Below are positions 1-10,584 of a stretch of DNA of 64,000 bases, piece after piece. The notes below the pieces were generated by a model. It was not told the DNA's origin. It saw only the letters and a program-made list of their open reading frames with translations, and ran no database searches. Every line of letters begins with the position of its first letter. The first letter of the stretch is position 1. Origin of the DNA: Molanna angustata (lineage: Eukaryota; Arthropoda; Insecta; Trichoptera; Molannidae); contig OY754979.1 of assembly GCA_963576475.1 (NCBI GenBank), positions 26,982,034-27,046,033 of the forward strand, written 5' to 3'. A program made the position numbers and the translations under genes.

Positions 1-850
1 CATTTTAAACGAACCAAAAATTTGAAATTCTCTGGAACATCACCAATTTGTTTTTAAAATACGCGGGAAAACTTATACTAATAAACAACTTTATAGGTAC
101 ATAATAAATAGGTACTACATATTTATGTACCTATATTTCGCCTCCCTCTAAGATGCTGCGCAGATATGTACTAAAATCAAAGATGGCCTCTCTCTTCACA
201 GAACTGAATATTCCGCCAAAAACGAATGGAATTTTCCACTTTTTTTCTATAGGCAACGTCATTTTTTTCTCTAGCATTCGAATTTCGAATTCTTTTCAAT
301 TTTACAGTTACAGTTAGCCATTGGCCATCCATCCCCTCCAGGCGGAACCTCATTGTTTCGTTGTTGGAAAGTGATGTTTTTTTGTACAACACCCCGCTTC
401 CAAGTATCGGCCGAAACCCAAACAAGTGTGTCTCTGGCTGGTACCTGAAAAAAACAATTGTTTTCATTGTGTGGGAAGCTAGAATTTCTCCCCCCAACGT
501 TTTCTAGAGATGATAGTTTGGCAAAAAAAAATGCATAAAAGTAAGTTATACATACATACTTTTATGCCTGTTTTGAATCGTACATAATATTCAAAAATGA
601 CGTTGAGTCGGCGTTTGTTTACACTGTGAAGCCAATATATATACAAACCATCGCGCCGTCTCTCTCGTAGGATAGACACAGATCCAAGCGTCACCCATTC
701 TAAAAAAATACGACTTTATAATTTTAGGAGAATATGTATGACGCGATGCATAGATGTAAATGATACAAAAAGTGTATTGTATTATTTGTTATAACTGTAA
801 GGCGCACTTGAGGTGGATGTACAAAATCAACGCTTTATAAGTATTTATTT
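1..850. other. AT-rich sequence, nothing recognised
   Basis: I see no convincing gene or repeat boundary here. Short open frames on the minus strand (near 177-694) have no recognisable domain and look accidental. Confidence 0.5.
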
Positions 851-857
851 AATATTG

Positions 858-1230
858 CTTCTCGGGCAACTAACTGGTACTATGTCAAATATGAATTTAA
901 CATGCACCCAATAACAAGTTGCCACATTCTGGAGACTTACGATATTAATCGTCTCACAGATGCAGACTGAAAACACAATTAAAAAACTGTGTCTCTACCG
1001 GGAATCGAACCCGGGACCTTTGCATCAGCAGTCAGCCCCCCTAGACAACATGCCATTAAAGCTAAGCGTTATATCGCTAAGCGATAGAAATGTATGAAAT
1101 TTGTGGCTGTCACTTGTTGTCATAGCGACCAATTTCATACATTTACTATCGCTTAGCGATATAACGCATAGCTTAAATGACACGTTGTCTAGGCCCCCAG
1201 ATACCTAACCCACTGAGCCATATAGTATGG
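858..1230 (-). repeat. tRNA-derived SINE, family S1, split by a MITE
   Basis: Read on the minus strand this has a tRNA-like head with a B box (GGGTTCGATTCCC, around 1003-1015). A body containing the CAACTTGTTATTGGGTG motif follows, and then a tail with GTTAGTTGCCCGAG. The copy at 7453-7665 is collinear with it. A 152-bp palindromic element sits inside the head between the A-box and B-box regions. The S1 family is defined only by comparison of copies in this window. Confidence 0.8.
1041..1192. mobile_element. 152-bp palindromic foldback MITE
   Basis: The ends are CTAGACAAC and GTTGTCTAG, and nearly the whole element folds back on itself, including GCGTTATATCGCTAAGCGAT on one side and its complement on the other. 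It is flanked by the direct repeat GCCCCC (1035-1040 and 1193-1198), which fits a 6-bp target duplication. It encodes nothing. The superfamily is not assigned. Confidence 0.82.
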
Positions 1231-1247
1231 GTAGGTACCAGCTTTTA

Positions 1248-1430
1248 TATTATTATTGCTTTTAACAGGTACTCTATCAAATACTTATTAATTTAACACG
1301 CACCCAGTAACAAATTACTATATTTTTAGGACTTGTGATATTTATCGCTCGCAGAAAGAAAACACAAATAAAAAATGTATCTCCATCGGGAATCGAACTA
1401 GGGAGCTTTCGCCCAGGAATCAGCAGGGCT
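1248..1430 (-). repeat. tRNA-derived SINE, family S1, degraded copy
   Basis: This is a second minus-strand S1 copy directly beyond the first. It shows the tail, the TTACTGGGTGCGTGTTAAAT-type body and a weakened B box near 1390. It is more diverged than the copy at 7453. Confidence 0.7.
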
Positions 1431-1844
1431 TCGAATGAAATTGATTACAGTAAAATTAAGATCAGCTTCAGACTTTAGCAATCTTTGAGGTTAAATTAAT
1501 TAAATAATACTATAAATCTACACAACAATTCTTGACAATTTCATCCTAACGTAGATATCAACAAATTTTCATGATTAAATGTAGAGAAAGATTAATATTG
1601 GATTATGATCGAGTATTGATTTATACATTTTTAAGATTAAGGTAAGATAAGAACTTATTAAGAATGTGTCATGACTCATGAGTAGCCCCCCAGATTAATC
1701 CAAAGAGGCTGGCAAATGACAAACGCTATTGCGACCGATAAAACTTAGCTGATATGTACAGGCCTACATCGGTAAAAACAATCGTTCTGTAAAATAAAAA
1801 AAAATGTAGTAACCGTCTTATCAGATTACTTTCATGTAATGTGT

Positions 1845-1960
1845 TTATACCATATCATCACGCCATTTCCCTATTTGCGTTAGGCAGAGAAAACTGAACG
1901 CCAGACTCCTCTATCTTACATACATTTCCCGCTTCATTCACGTTCATCGTCTCATACTCG
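1845..1960 (-). repeat. LINE 3' tail, family A, fragment
   Basis: Read on the minus strand it carries the family A tail (GGCGTTCAGTTTTCTCTGCC, then GGCGTGATGATATGG). Better copies are at 6288, 10130 and 41219. It is truncated and non-coding. Confidence 0.65.
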
Positions 1961-2402
1961 CTCTTCTTTTTTTTATTTTCGTTTTTTTTTATTTATTTAA
2001 CATCTTGTTTTTTTAAAATATCACTAATAAATTTACAAAATACATAATGATATACTATAGTAAAACTGTTGCATTACCACATCAAAAAGATAAAAACCTT
2101 GTACTTGATGGGGGAATCATTTGAGATTAGATAATAGGTAAGTACAATAGAACAAGAAATTCGAAACAATTATGGTCATATCAATATATTATAATATATC
2201 ATTATACATGCACCCGTTTAGATTGTGAAATGTTTTTTCAGTCTTTGTTTGAACATTTTATTCTTACTTCTAACTTCAAATTTCCAATTATGTGATCGTG
2301 TCAACTTTTCCTTGGCCGACCTCAACTTTTCGTTCCTCTTGTTTAAGCTTAATATTTTATGGATCTAATTATTAATTATTGAAATTCTGATAAAAACGGT
2401 GG

Positions 2403-2532
2403 TCAGACCAACAATAACCTACTCATCTGAGTGCTAGGCATTAAAGGATAACTATGTCCAGACTCTTCAATGCTCAGAGGGCCTGGTGGTGTCATAAGGT
2501 TGAACAGTATGAACAACGTCCATATCCGTGGC
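2403..2532 (+). repeat. Dispersed repeat R2, interrupted by a foldback element
   Basis: This segment matches, in reverse orientation, the sequence at 14085-14290: GGTCAGACCAACAATAACC, a GTCCAGACTCTTCA block and CGTCCATATCCGTG. The R2 copy here is broken after ATCCGTGGC by the element at 2533-3265. The family is not recognised. Confidence 0.65.
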
Positions 2533-3265
2533 CGGAATGGGACACTTGGCTGCGGCCACTTGGGTGCGGGACACTTGGGTGCGGGACACTTGACTGCGGG
2601 ACACTTGGCTGCGGCGGACATTTGGCTGCGGGACACTTGGGTGCGACGGACACCTGGCTGCGAGCCCATTTGGTCGCGAATTCAAAAATATTTTTTTCTG
2701 CTTAGGAATGAATTGTTTCTTACTAATTTTTGTAATGCTCTTTATATACATCATGTAGTTGATATACAAGTATACACAGACATTTAAAATATAAAGAGAT
2801 ATATTTAAGTTTAAAAGTATAAAGTAAAAACAAGGTTATTTAATGAAATTATTTTTCATACTATAAATATGAGAATTTTTTATACCCATGCCTACATGAA
2901 AAGGGATTTATATTTTTTTTTTCGAAATTTGTTGTGATAACAAAAAAATTCTCATATTTATACTCCTAGTATAAAAAATAATTTCACTTAATAAACTTGT
3001 TTTTACTTTATACTTTCAAACTTAAATATATCTCTCTATATTTACAATGTCTGTATATACTTGTATATCAACTACATGATGTATATAAAGAGCATTACAA
3101 AAATTAGTAAGAAACAATTCATTCTTAAGCTGAAAAAAATATTTTTGAATTCGCGACCAAATGGGCTCGCACCTAAGTGTCCCGCAGCCAAGTGTCCGCC
3201 GCAGCCAAGTGTCCCACACCCAAGTGTCCCGCAACCAAGTGGCCGCAGCCAAGTGTCCTAGACCG
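2533..3265. mobile_element. Foldback element with minisatellite in its arms (MULE/FB-like)
   Basis: The left arm (2533-2881) and right arm (2944-3265) are inverted copies around a loop of about 62 bases. The outer part of each arm is a short tandem repeat built on GGGACACTTGGSTGC. The left arm has one or two more units than the right. The inner part of each arm is unique AT-rich sequence. The outermost bases read CGG..T.GGACACTTGG on both ends. The flanks carry ATCCGTGGC at 2524-2532 and 3266-3274, a 9-bp direct repeat. A paralogous site at 14129-14137 has a single near-identical copy. Arms made of tandem repeats plus a 9-bp duplication are the features of Drosophila FB elements, which are related to MULEs. 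No transposase is encoded. The class is an inference. Confidence 0.82.
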
Positions 3266-3299
3266 ATCCGTGGCAGTTTCAAAGTCGCGCCAATCAGCG

Positions 3300-3535
3300 A
3301 AAAACTGATCGAGATGGTGTGGACACATTATGAGACTGAGTAAGAACGATGAACATAGAAGTAGGGCCTAGAAGACCAGGTAGACCATTGACCACTTGGA
3401 TCTCCACATAACCAGAAATCTTAAATAGGCAAGGCTTCGTTCATAGGACGCAGAGGACAGAAGGGCTTGGAGGATGAGGACTAGGAGAGCCGACCCCAAG
3501 TAAATGGGACAAAGGATAGAGCGAAGAAGACCTAA
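3300..3535 (+). repeat. LINE ORF2 C-terminal/3' tail fragment, family F
   Basis: The run from GGTGTGGACACATTATGAGA through GGAGAGCCGACCCCAAGTAA to GCGAAGAAG is the decayed C-terminal tail of a non-LTR retrotransposon. It matches the shorter debris at 31455-31640. No open frame survives. Confidence 0.6.
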
Positions 3536-3659
3536 ATAGGTATATCAGCATCTTATATAATTTCCAACGATAATTTAACTATTTGGAAAAAGCATTTTTT
3601 TTGTTTATTATTTCTAATTGTTGATGGAATTCCATTATCAATTATATAAAATTACTTAA

Positions 3660-4339
3660 GAGGGGGACTGCTGCCAACATACCTATTTTTCAATTTGATA
3701 TACCATCATTATTTCTTATCAAATCGTTCTGAAAAAAATAATTTAGATAGTTTGGATATTCATAAACAAAAATATACCTTAACTTTTTGATAATGTTCTG
3801 TATAAATTATTGTAGAAAAATAATGGCATACCCCGGTTTTCAACATTTATCATATATTTTTAATAAACTATAAGGCTTAGAGAAATATATTTTTTTTAAT
3901 TAAAGAAGACAAAAATATCTAGAAAAATATGATGTGACGTTGCATTAATGCTTCAGGTTTAGTAAATAAACCTAAAAACATTTATTTTTCATTCAGCGCC
4001 ATTGCGTAATAAAATTTTTTTTGGTTTATTTACTTAACCTGATGCGTTAATGCAACGTTATATCATATTTTTCCAGGTATTTATTGTTCTTAAATTTATA
4101 AAAAAAAAATTTTGCTCTATACCTTATATTTTTTTAGAAATTTAAGATAAATGTCTAAAATCGGGGTATGCTTATTATTTTCCTACAAGAATATATACAG
4201 AACATAATCAAAAAGTTAAGGTATATTTCTCTTTATTAATACCCAAACTAACTAGGTTATTTTTTTCAAAATGATTCGTTTAGTAATAATGATGGTATAT
4301 CAAATTGAAAAAATAGGTACGTTGGCAGCAGTCACCCTC
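3660..4339. mobile_element. 680-bp long-arm foldback MITE with TTAA flanks
   Basis: The two halves are inverted copies with arms of about 300 bases. The ends read GAGGGGGACTGCTGCCAAC and the complement of GAGGGTGACTGCTGCCAAC. Each end is bordered by TTAA (3656-3659 and 4340-4343), which would fit a TTAA target duplication as used by piggyBac-type transposases, although the terminal bases are not a textbook piggyBac end. No coding capacity. Confidence 0.8.
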
Positions 4340-4539
4340 TTAAAAATAATTAAAAACAAATTTTTTTAACTTTTTTTTTCAGAATGGAACCATTCTGCAG
4401 ATGCTCTTTGAGCGAACGCGTCAGTGGTCAATACTTTTAAATAAGTGGAAAAAAATTGTGTTTTTACCAATTTCTTTGTATCATGTATAGTTTACTTAAG
4501 AGGACATATGAACCTAAACACTGAAATTTGAAATCAAGT

Positions 4540-4800
4540 TTCTCAAATATGAATGAGGAGAATGAATGACGAACGCCTGACGAAAAAAATATACATTGAA
4601 TCGAATGAGAGGTCGGGATGGCACGTCCATGTGAACGGTATTTTGAAAGACGGAAATGTTAGAAGCGTGAACAACAGACGAACATGTAAAAGACGATGCA
4701 TGGATGTCGACGAGGCGATAAATGTATGTCAAGATTAAATAAGTGGCGTTCGGTTCTCTCTGCTTACCCCGCGAGGGACATGACGTGATGGTATGTATGT
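4540..4800 (+). repeat. LINE 3' tail, family A
   Basis: A residual frame encodes a decayed retrotransposon C-terminus (RMNDERLTKK, then a Gly-Trp-His block and NNRRTCKRR). It is followed by GGCGTTCGGTTCTCTCTGC and a GTATGTATGTATAAATATG-type microsatellite tail. LINE families of the RTE/CR1 sort commonly end in such short repeats. 5'-truncated and dead. Confidence 0.7.
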
Positions 4801-4809
4801 ATAAATATG

Positions 4810-5850
4810 TTAAACAGTGTGTTTCTAAAAAATACCATTAGAAAATATCACAAAATACAATTTCCATTCCCTACAGCAAAAAATATTATGTTACTGATGT
4901 TTATTTCTGAATTCATGTTTTTTAACCAGTAATATTCATCAAAAATTCTTGGCTTATTTTTTGTATTACTGTCCGCTTGTCCTATGTACTAAATTGGCTG
5001 TTTTCAATAAATAAAATAAAATAAATATAGGTAAGTCATAGAGAGTTTTTTAAATGCTTTAATAGTGCATAAAATCAAAGCGAATTTTCGTGATATTTTT
5101 TTTCATTTCAAGTCAGATTTTTTCTTGAATGCAAAAAATCAACAAATTTTGCGTTTCGGATAATTTATATTATGTATAATCCCTTTTTAACGCACGCGAT
5201 AGTTTTAATATGTCATGCTGTCAGTCATTACATTAGATAGTTTAAGGTTATTAAAAATAATATCAGTATACCTTATATAATTTACAATGTGAATTTAACT
5301 ATGCATTTGGGAAAACCAATTACTTAGTGTTATGTATCGTATTAATCCCATTTAAATAAATCCTTTATTCAAAATTTCTTTTGTTAGTTTCCCAATTAGG
5401 TATATTATTTATTACTTTACATGGAATTTTGAACCAATTCCTACTAAACCTGACCTTGTCCTATGCAACATTGATAATAATTATTATAAGTATATTTAAT
5501 GGCAAAATTAACCCACTATTTATAATTGTTATACTATGTAATTGTTTGGTGAATAAATAGCATTTAATTCTGATAAACAACCTATTAGCAAATAAATTAG
5601 GTAGATACTTCTTAAACAGTTATTCAAAAACAATAAAATTAATGGATTTTTAGGAAATTATTTTTTTTTGACTCTGGATGAATACTCAATAATAATTAAT
5701 AACTTCTTCTTTTTTGGGTCGCAATCCTTAGATGATCACCCAGCACAATCTCCCCACATAATACCTCTGTTATCCGCCAGTCTCTTCATGCAGTTCATAG
5801 AAGAAATAATTGTCCGAGAAATTATAGACTCCAATAAAAAATAATTTATA
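4810..5850. other. AT-rich intergenic sequence, nothing recognised
   Basis: No gene, inverted repeat or tandem array stands out. Short A/T homopolymers and ATAAATAAAATAAA-like runs near 5010-5030 may mark the tail of an old retroposon. Confidence 0.5.
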
Positions 5851-5854
5851 TACA

Positions 5855-6265
5855 GACTCTTAAAATGTCTATAGTAGGCAAAATAGTACATTTTAAAAAT
5901 CTTTTTTCCAGAACTCTAAAAACCGTTTTTGTAAAAAAAAGAACAGTTTATCTTTACATATTTTTACTATTGTGTAAGTTTTTTTGAAATATGAATTGTT
6001 AAATACTTTTCTTGTAAAAGTAGTTTTTATGAAATCCATTTTAATATTTTATTGTAAATAACTACAAAAACACAAGGCCTATTGAGTATATTTTTTATTC
6101 AATCGTAAGAGAATTATGAAAATCAACTAAGTTTTTTTTTATTTTTTACAACTCTAGCTATTAAAAAAATTTCCACATTTTACCTTTTCATCACGAAAAA
6201 ATATTGTAGGCACATCACAGATTTTGTGATATACAATATTTGTTCGTGTTTCATACATTGGAGTG
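5855..6265 (+). repeat. Dispersed repeat R3, copy 1
   Basis: This AT-rich block of about 400 bases is collinear with 8575-8990. Shared landmarks include AATACTTTTCTTGTA, TTTTACCTTTTC and GATATACAATATTNGTTCGT. Each copy is followed by a different LINE fragment, so the repeat is independent of those LINEs. Family unknown. Confidence 0.65.
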
Positions 6266-6287
6266 TTATATGTGTGTACAAGAAAGA

Positions 6288-6625
6288 AAGATGTCATTAC
6301 TAGAATCAAAGTGAACACATTGAGATGGTTTGGCCACATGGGGAGAATGAATGAGGAACGCCTGACGAAGAAAATATTATACAGTGCGGACAGGAATGGA
6401 ATGAGAGAACGGCGACTCCCTAGAAAGGGATGGCATGACCATGTGAATGATATTCTGAAATACGGAAATGTTAGAAGTGTGAGCAACAGACGAACATGTA
6501 TGAGACGATGCATAAAAGTGGACGAGGTGAGGGATGCGTGCCAGGATAGAAAAAATGTGGCGTTCGGTTCTCTCTGCCTCCCCCGCGAGGAACATGGCGT
6601 GATGGTATGTATGTATGTATATGTG
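6288..6625 (+). pseudogene. LINE ORF2 C-terminus and 3' tail, family A
   Basis: One of the better family A fragments. The surviving frame carries VNTLRWFGHMGRMNEERLTK, a basic RKGWHDHV block and SNRRTCMRRC, followed by CGTTCGGTTCTCTCTGCC and a GTATGTATGTATGTAT tail. The Leu-Arg-Trp-Phe-Gly-His-(hydrophobic)-x-Arg-Met motif is common in the C-terminal tails of RTE- and CR1-like ORF2 proteins. There is no RT domain here, so it is a 5'-truncated insertion. Confidence 0.75.
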
Positions 6626-6814
6626 TACATTCTTTTCCCTATGTAAACAACTTTAACAACTCCTGCTCAGCTGAGAATCGAACCCGGGAAGCCGAAACAA
6701 AACCCAAATAGCATAGGTAAATACCTACTACTAATGCTAGGGTGATCGATTTAAATATTACATAAAAAAAATTCAAGTATCAAGTAATAATGGAAAAAAT
6801 ATATATCTATATAT

Positions 6815-6945
6815 GTCCTTGTAAATATATAAGTAGGTACATAATATACATCTTCCTATGTTCCCTAAATTAAGCATAAATTCTTGTCAACGAAATCGGT
6901 CGAGGCAGGATTCGAACTCGCGACCACTGGATTACCAGCCCAGCG
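6815..6945 (-). repeat. tRNA-derived SINE, family S2
   Basis: On the minus strand the tRNA-like head contains the B box GAGTTCGAATCCTGCC. The body (AAGCATAAATTCTTG, ATATGTCCTTGT) matches the copies at 11217/13008, 45660, 10585 and 15745. Confidence 0.75.
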
Positions 6946-6974
6946 TTATATTGTTATAAAATTATCCATTCATT

Positions 6975-7260
6975 CATCCAATGTGGGGTAACCAGCAACA
7001 AGTATGCGGGTGTGCATTTCCTTATAAAATGAAGCACGACACATGCTTTTACCCATACCTTACAGTCTCGTCTCACCTAAAAAGGCACTATATTCAGAAT
7101 GGGTGGTGAACCTCATTGCTGATCTATGTGAGATGTTATTGTTGCCTGTTGTATTTTCTATTATCCGGCTCTTACGGGACACTCGAAAACGATGACAATC
7201 CAAAAGATATAGGAAGTACTATTTTAAGCCGGTGCCTCACAACACCTTACTATATAATGG
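6975..7260 (+). repeat. Dispersed repeat R1
   Basis: Starts with CATCCAATGTGGGGTAACCA, passes GGCACTATATTCAGAATGGG and ends near GCCGGTGCCTCACAACACC. Other copies are at 7318-7412 (partial), 9765-10035 (minus), 32945-33150 (minus) and 49093-49615 (plus, with a nested MITE). No coding potential and no family recognised. Confidence 0.72.
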
Positions 7261-7317
7261 ATGCATATTATCATATTTTTTGAAACCAAAGATTAAATAA
7301 ATAATAAAAATACACAC

Positions 7318-7412
7318 CATCACGACATATCCCACAATGTGGGGTAACCAGCGACAGGTGTGTGGGTGTGCATTTCCTCACAAAAGGGAGCACAACACTT
7401 GCGTGTATACTC
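7318..7412 (+). repeat. Dispersed repeat R1, 3'-truncated copy
   Basis: Contains CACCATCACGACATATCCC and GTGGGGTAACCAGCGACAGG, collinear with the starts of the R1 copies at 6975 and 49093. It breaks off within the first 100 bases. Confidence 0.68.
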
Positions 7413-7452
7413 AAATAATAAAAAGCTCAATAAAATGATTTAGGTACATATT

Positions 7453-7665
7453 GTCAGCCTTCATGGCTGAGTTGGTTAGATATCTGACTTCTGAGCGAAA
7501 CGTCCCGGGTTCGATTGCCGGTGGATTTTTTACTTTTGTTTTCAGTCTGGATCTGTGAGACGACATTATATCATATTATAAGTCTACAGAATGTGGCAAC
7601 TTGTTATTGGGTGCGTGTTAAATTAATATTTGATATAGTACAGCTGTTAGTTGCCCGAGAAACAA
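7453..7665 (+). repeat. tRNA-derived SINE, family S1, near-complete copy
   Basis: The head shows an A box (TGGCTGAGTTGGTTAGATAT) and a B box (GGGTTCGATTGCC), the internal RNA polymerase III promoter of tRNA-derived SINEs. The body (GTGGCAACTTGTTATTGGG) and the tail (GTTAGTTGCCCGAGAAACAA) follow. It is the reference copy for the interrupted copies at 858 and 31716 and for the satellite at 29898. Confidence 0.82.
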
Positions 7666-7754
7666 TACAAAATAAAATAAATTAAAAATAAAATATTTTA
7701 AATAAATATTTTTCTATAGAAATATTAATAATAATAATGAACAGTTCTTTGCAC

Positions 7755-7900
7755 CCAGCGCAATTGGCGAGTTTATTGTCGTATGGCAATTTCTTCCAAC
7801 TAACCAGTGTTTCCAGCCCAGAGAAGCAATATTTGCGTGAGAAAATGAATTTTAATAAATTTCTCCTCTGCTGGGAATCGAGCCCAGGACGCCCGTATTA
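7755..7900 (-). repeat. tRNA-derived SINE, family S3
   Basis: The minus strand reads a tRNA-like B box (GGCTCGATTCCC), a body with AATATTGCTTCTCTGGGC and a tail with GGAAGAAATTGCCATACG and AATAAACTCGCC. The tail matches the 3' end of the LINE at 16020-17190. The tRNA head is partly missing. Confidence 0.75.
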
Positions 7901-7904
7901 CTAT

Positions 7905-8440
7905 TTTTTTCTTTTAAAGGGTGCAGCATTTAGATCTATTATTTATTTATATTTTCCTCATTCAGAACATATATTTGTTTCGGAAGAAAACTATAAAATA
8001 AACAAAAAATAAATTGGCTACCTTAAAACAGGAATTATTCCTTGTTAGGCAGACAAAGGTAAATAGTGGAACACAACCTATATACTTACACAAAAATGGG
8101 TGAATTCATACTTAATTGATAGGTATTATTATTATTTTTTTCTTTGTATAAATTCAATATTGTTCCAATGTAATCTGTTTTTTTTAAAAGGAAACAAACA
8201 ATTATTATTATTATAAAATATATGATGTATTTATTTTTGTCAAAGTTTAAAAAATATTGTTTGAAGTACTTGGGTAGAATTGGTTAGGTTTGGTGCGTAT
8301 ACCTGCCTTCCTACTTCCAATAGAAATCTGCCGTCTATAGAATGTTTTGTCTCTACAATATATACCCGTACGAACAATACAAGGTTAGTATAATTGTTTA
8401 TAATTTTTATGTTTCTATTTGTAACTTTCACTCACTTCGG
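7905..8440. other. AT-rich sequence, nothing recognised
   Basis: I see no gene or clear repeat. A faint LINE family A fragment (GGTGGTTTGGGCCCACTGAA, then AATGAACGAAGAA) follows at about 8440-8500. Confidence 0.45.
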
Positions 8441-8574
8441 TGGTTTGGGCCCACTGAAAGAATGAACGAAGAAATTACCATCGAGAAAAAAATCGACGAT
8501 ATTTATAATAAGGTACTATTTCATTTATACATCAACAAACTCATTCACAGTGAAAGAGATATCGTAATTAAGAC

Positions 8575-8990
8575 TATTAAGAGGCTATATAGTATTATTT
8601 GAAAATAATTTCCCCAGTACCCTCAAAAGATACGTCTTTGAAATAAAAAAACAGTTTGTATTTACATCATTATTCTATTGCATGAGTTTTTTTTGAATTT
8701 TGAATTAATTTAATACTTTTCTTGTATAATTAGTTTAAATAAAAACCCTTTTTTATTTTTTTATTGTAAGTAACTAAAAAACTACATTGCATATGAAGTA
8801 GATTTTCACTTCAATCGAAAGAGAATATGAAAATCTACCGGCTAAGATTTTTAAAATTATAATATTTTAATTAGTATTTTTGCTTTTTAAAAAAAAACAT
8901 CCTATTTTACCTTTTCTTCGCGAAAGAATGGTGTATATCACATATTAGGTGATATACAATATTGGTTCGTATTTCATACATTAGAAGGTA
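8575..8990 (+). repeat. Dispersed repeat R3, copy 2
   Basis: Collinear with 5855-6265 over about 400 bases, with many substitutions and small indels. It ends at the same landmark, TTCGTATTTCATACATT, after which a CR1-like LINE fragment begins. Confidence 0.65.
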
Positions 8991-8999
8991 ATTTAGCGT

Positions 9000-9560
9000 T
9001 CATTTTTGTGTACATATGCGAATTTACCAAAGAAAGAAATTAATAAAATTCAGTCAGTTTTCTATGCTGCAGCCAGACTCATCACTGGAGCCTCCAAATT
9101 TTCCCACATCTCTCACCATCTTCGCAATCTGCATTGGCTTAAAGTCCCCGAAAGAATTGAATATAAGCTCTGTCTCATAATCTTTAAAGCACTTCGTGGT
9201 ATGGCTCCTACTTACCTCTCCGAACTGTGCATTCCGCTTTCAATAAATGACAGACAATCATCACTTCGTTCTGCTTCTTCATCTATGGTTGGGAAATTAG
9301 TTGAAATAAACAGGGTGCACACAACTAATTTCGGTGATCGTGCATTTGCTGTGGCAGGACCAAATGCATGGAATAAGCTCCCACACACCCTCAGACAAAC
9401 CGAAAATATATCTTCGTTCAGAAAAAAACTCAAAACGCACCTTTTTGGCAAATCTTACCAGAGCCGAAATGATACAACGTAATCATTTTTTCATCGCCCT
9501 TAATGTGAGATATTCACAAAAACGGCGCTATATAAATTATCCAAATTTATTATTATTATT
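9000..9560 (+). pseudogene. CR1/L2-like LINE ORF2 C-terminus, family B
   Basis: An open frame of 158 residues encodes the C-terminal region downstream of the RT catalytic core. Landmarks are QSVFYAAARLITGA, LHWLKVPERIEYKL, ALRGMAPTYLSEL, FGDRAFAVAGPNAWNKLP and LKTHLFGK. This order is characteristic of CR1/L2/Jockey-group elements (AARLITG, LHWLPV.ERI.YK, GDRAF...WN.LP, FK..LKTHLF). After the stop the tail reads AACGGCGCTATATAAAT and a TTATTATTATTA microsatellite. The element is 5'-truncated with no RT motifs. Family B copies also lie at 13155-13750 and 44885-45290. Confidence 0.82.
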
Positions 9561-9599
9561 ACATCCGTATACCCAGGACATACAAGGACCTTAATATGG

Positions 9600-9720
9600 A
9601 AATAAATCCCATATAATGTGGTTTGGTCACACATAAAGAATGAATGATAACCCTTTGACAAAAAAGTGCATTACAAGACTGATAAAAAAGGATCGAAGAG
9701 TAGACTGAATAAAATATACA
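9600..9720 (+). repeat. LINE 3' region, family A, degraded
   Basis: The block GTGGTTTGGTCACACATAAA, GAATGAATGATAACCC, TTGACAAAAAAG is a decayed version of the family A C-terminal coding region. It has no tail. Confidence 0.5.
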
Positions 9721-9764
9721 CACATACCGCGCGTTGATGTCTCCGTATAACAAATGTATTTTTT

Positions 9765-10035
9765 ATCCATTAACGTCATAATTTCCTCGATAATAATTGT
9801 ATTGTGTACCTCTTGCTACATGGCACCGGCTTAGGATAGTTCTTCCAATATTTATTATTATCATTGTTTTCGGGTGTGCCGTAAGACATGTGTAATCGCA
9901 AATACGACAAAATAACATCTCACGTAGTTCAGCAGTTTCAGACGGACGTGTAGTGTTTATTTTTATAAGGTTATGTAAACCCGTACACCTGTCGCTGGTT
10001 ACTTGTAACACATGCCACACAAATGAGGTCGATTG
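9765..10035 (-). repeat. Dispersed repeat R1, minus copy
   Basis: The reverse complement follows the R1 landmarks: GGTTACCAGCGACAGG-like sequence near 10000, ATAACATCTCACGTAGTTC near 9910, and the end block GGGTGTGCCGTAAG near 9872. Confidence 0.65.
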
Positions 10036-10129
10036 CAAGGATATGCAAAGAACGATGAATAGCAGAATAATAAACTAAGATATAAGAGATGAGTATTATA
10101 TTTGAAGAATGTTTTTATAGCTACATATG

Positions 10130-10540
10130 ATCGCTAAGAAAAATCTGTAATAGAACGATGTATGATAGGGTTAGAAATGAGGACATAAGGAAAGAATGTA
10201 GGATAAAGAAAGATGTTATTAACAGAATTAAAGTGAACACATTGAGATGGTTTGGCCACATGGGGAGAATGAATGAGGAACGCCTGACGAAGAAAATATA
10301 CATTGCGGACAGGAATGGAATGAGAGGTCGGGGCCGTCCAAGGAAGGGATGGCACGTCCATGTGAACGGTATTATGAAAGACGGATATGTTAGAAGCGTG
10401 AACAACAGACGAACATGTATGTATAAGACGATGTATGAATGTTGACGAGGCGATAAATGTATTTCAAGATATAAGTAAGTGGCGTTCGGTTCTCTCTGCC
10501 TACCCCGTAAGGGACATGGCGTGATGATATGTATGTGTGT
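10130..10540 (+). pseudogene. LINE ORF2 C-terminus and 3' tail, family A
   Basis: The most extended family A fragment on this side. It begins at TCGCTAAGAAAAATCTGTAA and shows KVNTLRWFGHMGRMNEERLT, then RGRGRPRKGWHVHV, then VNNRRTCM. After the frame ends come GGCGTTCGGTTCTCTCTGCC, TACCCCGTAAGGGACATGGC and a short tail. The RGRGRPRKGW stretch is a basic tract typical of LINE ORF2 C-termini. No RT domain remains. Confidence 0.75.
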
Positions 10541-10584
10541 TTTTACTAACAGAATGAAAGGAAACACACATCGGTGGAATCCTT

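Noticed and set aside
2454..3343. Overlapping frames rich in CGTLGCG or SVPQPS-type repeats
   Set aside because: They are translations of the minisatellite arms of the foldback element, open in several frames because the unit is a multiple of three with no stop.
7453..7530. A functional tRNA gene (also at 12345, 13080 and 45780)
   Set aside because: The A and B boxes are present, but the sequence does not close into a cloverleaf with a proper acceptor stem and continues into a repeated body. These are SINE heads.
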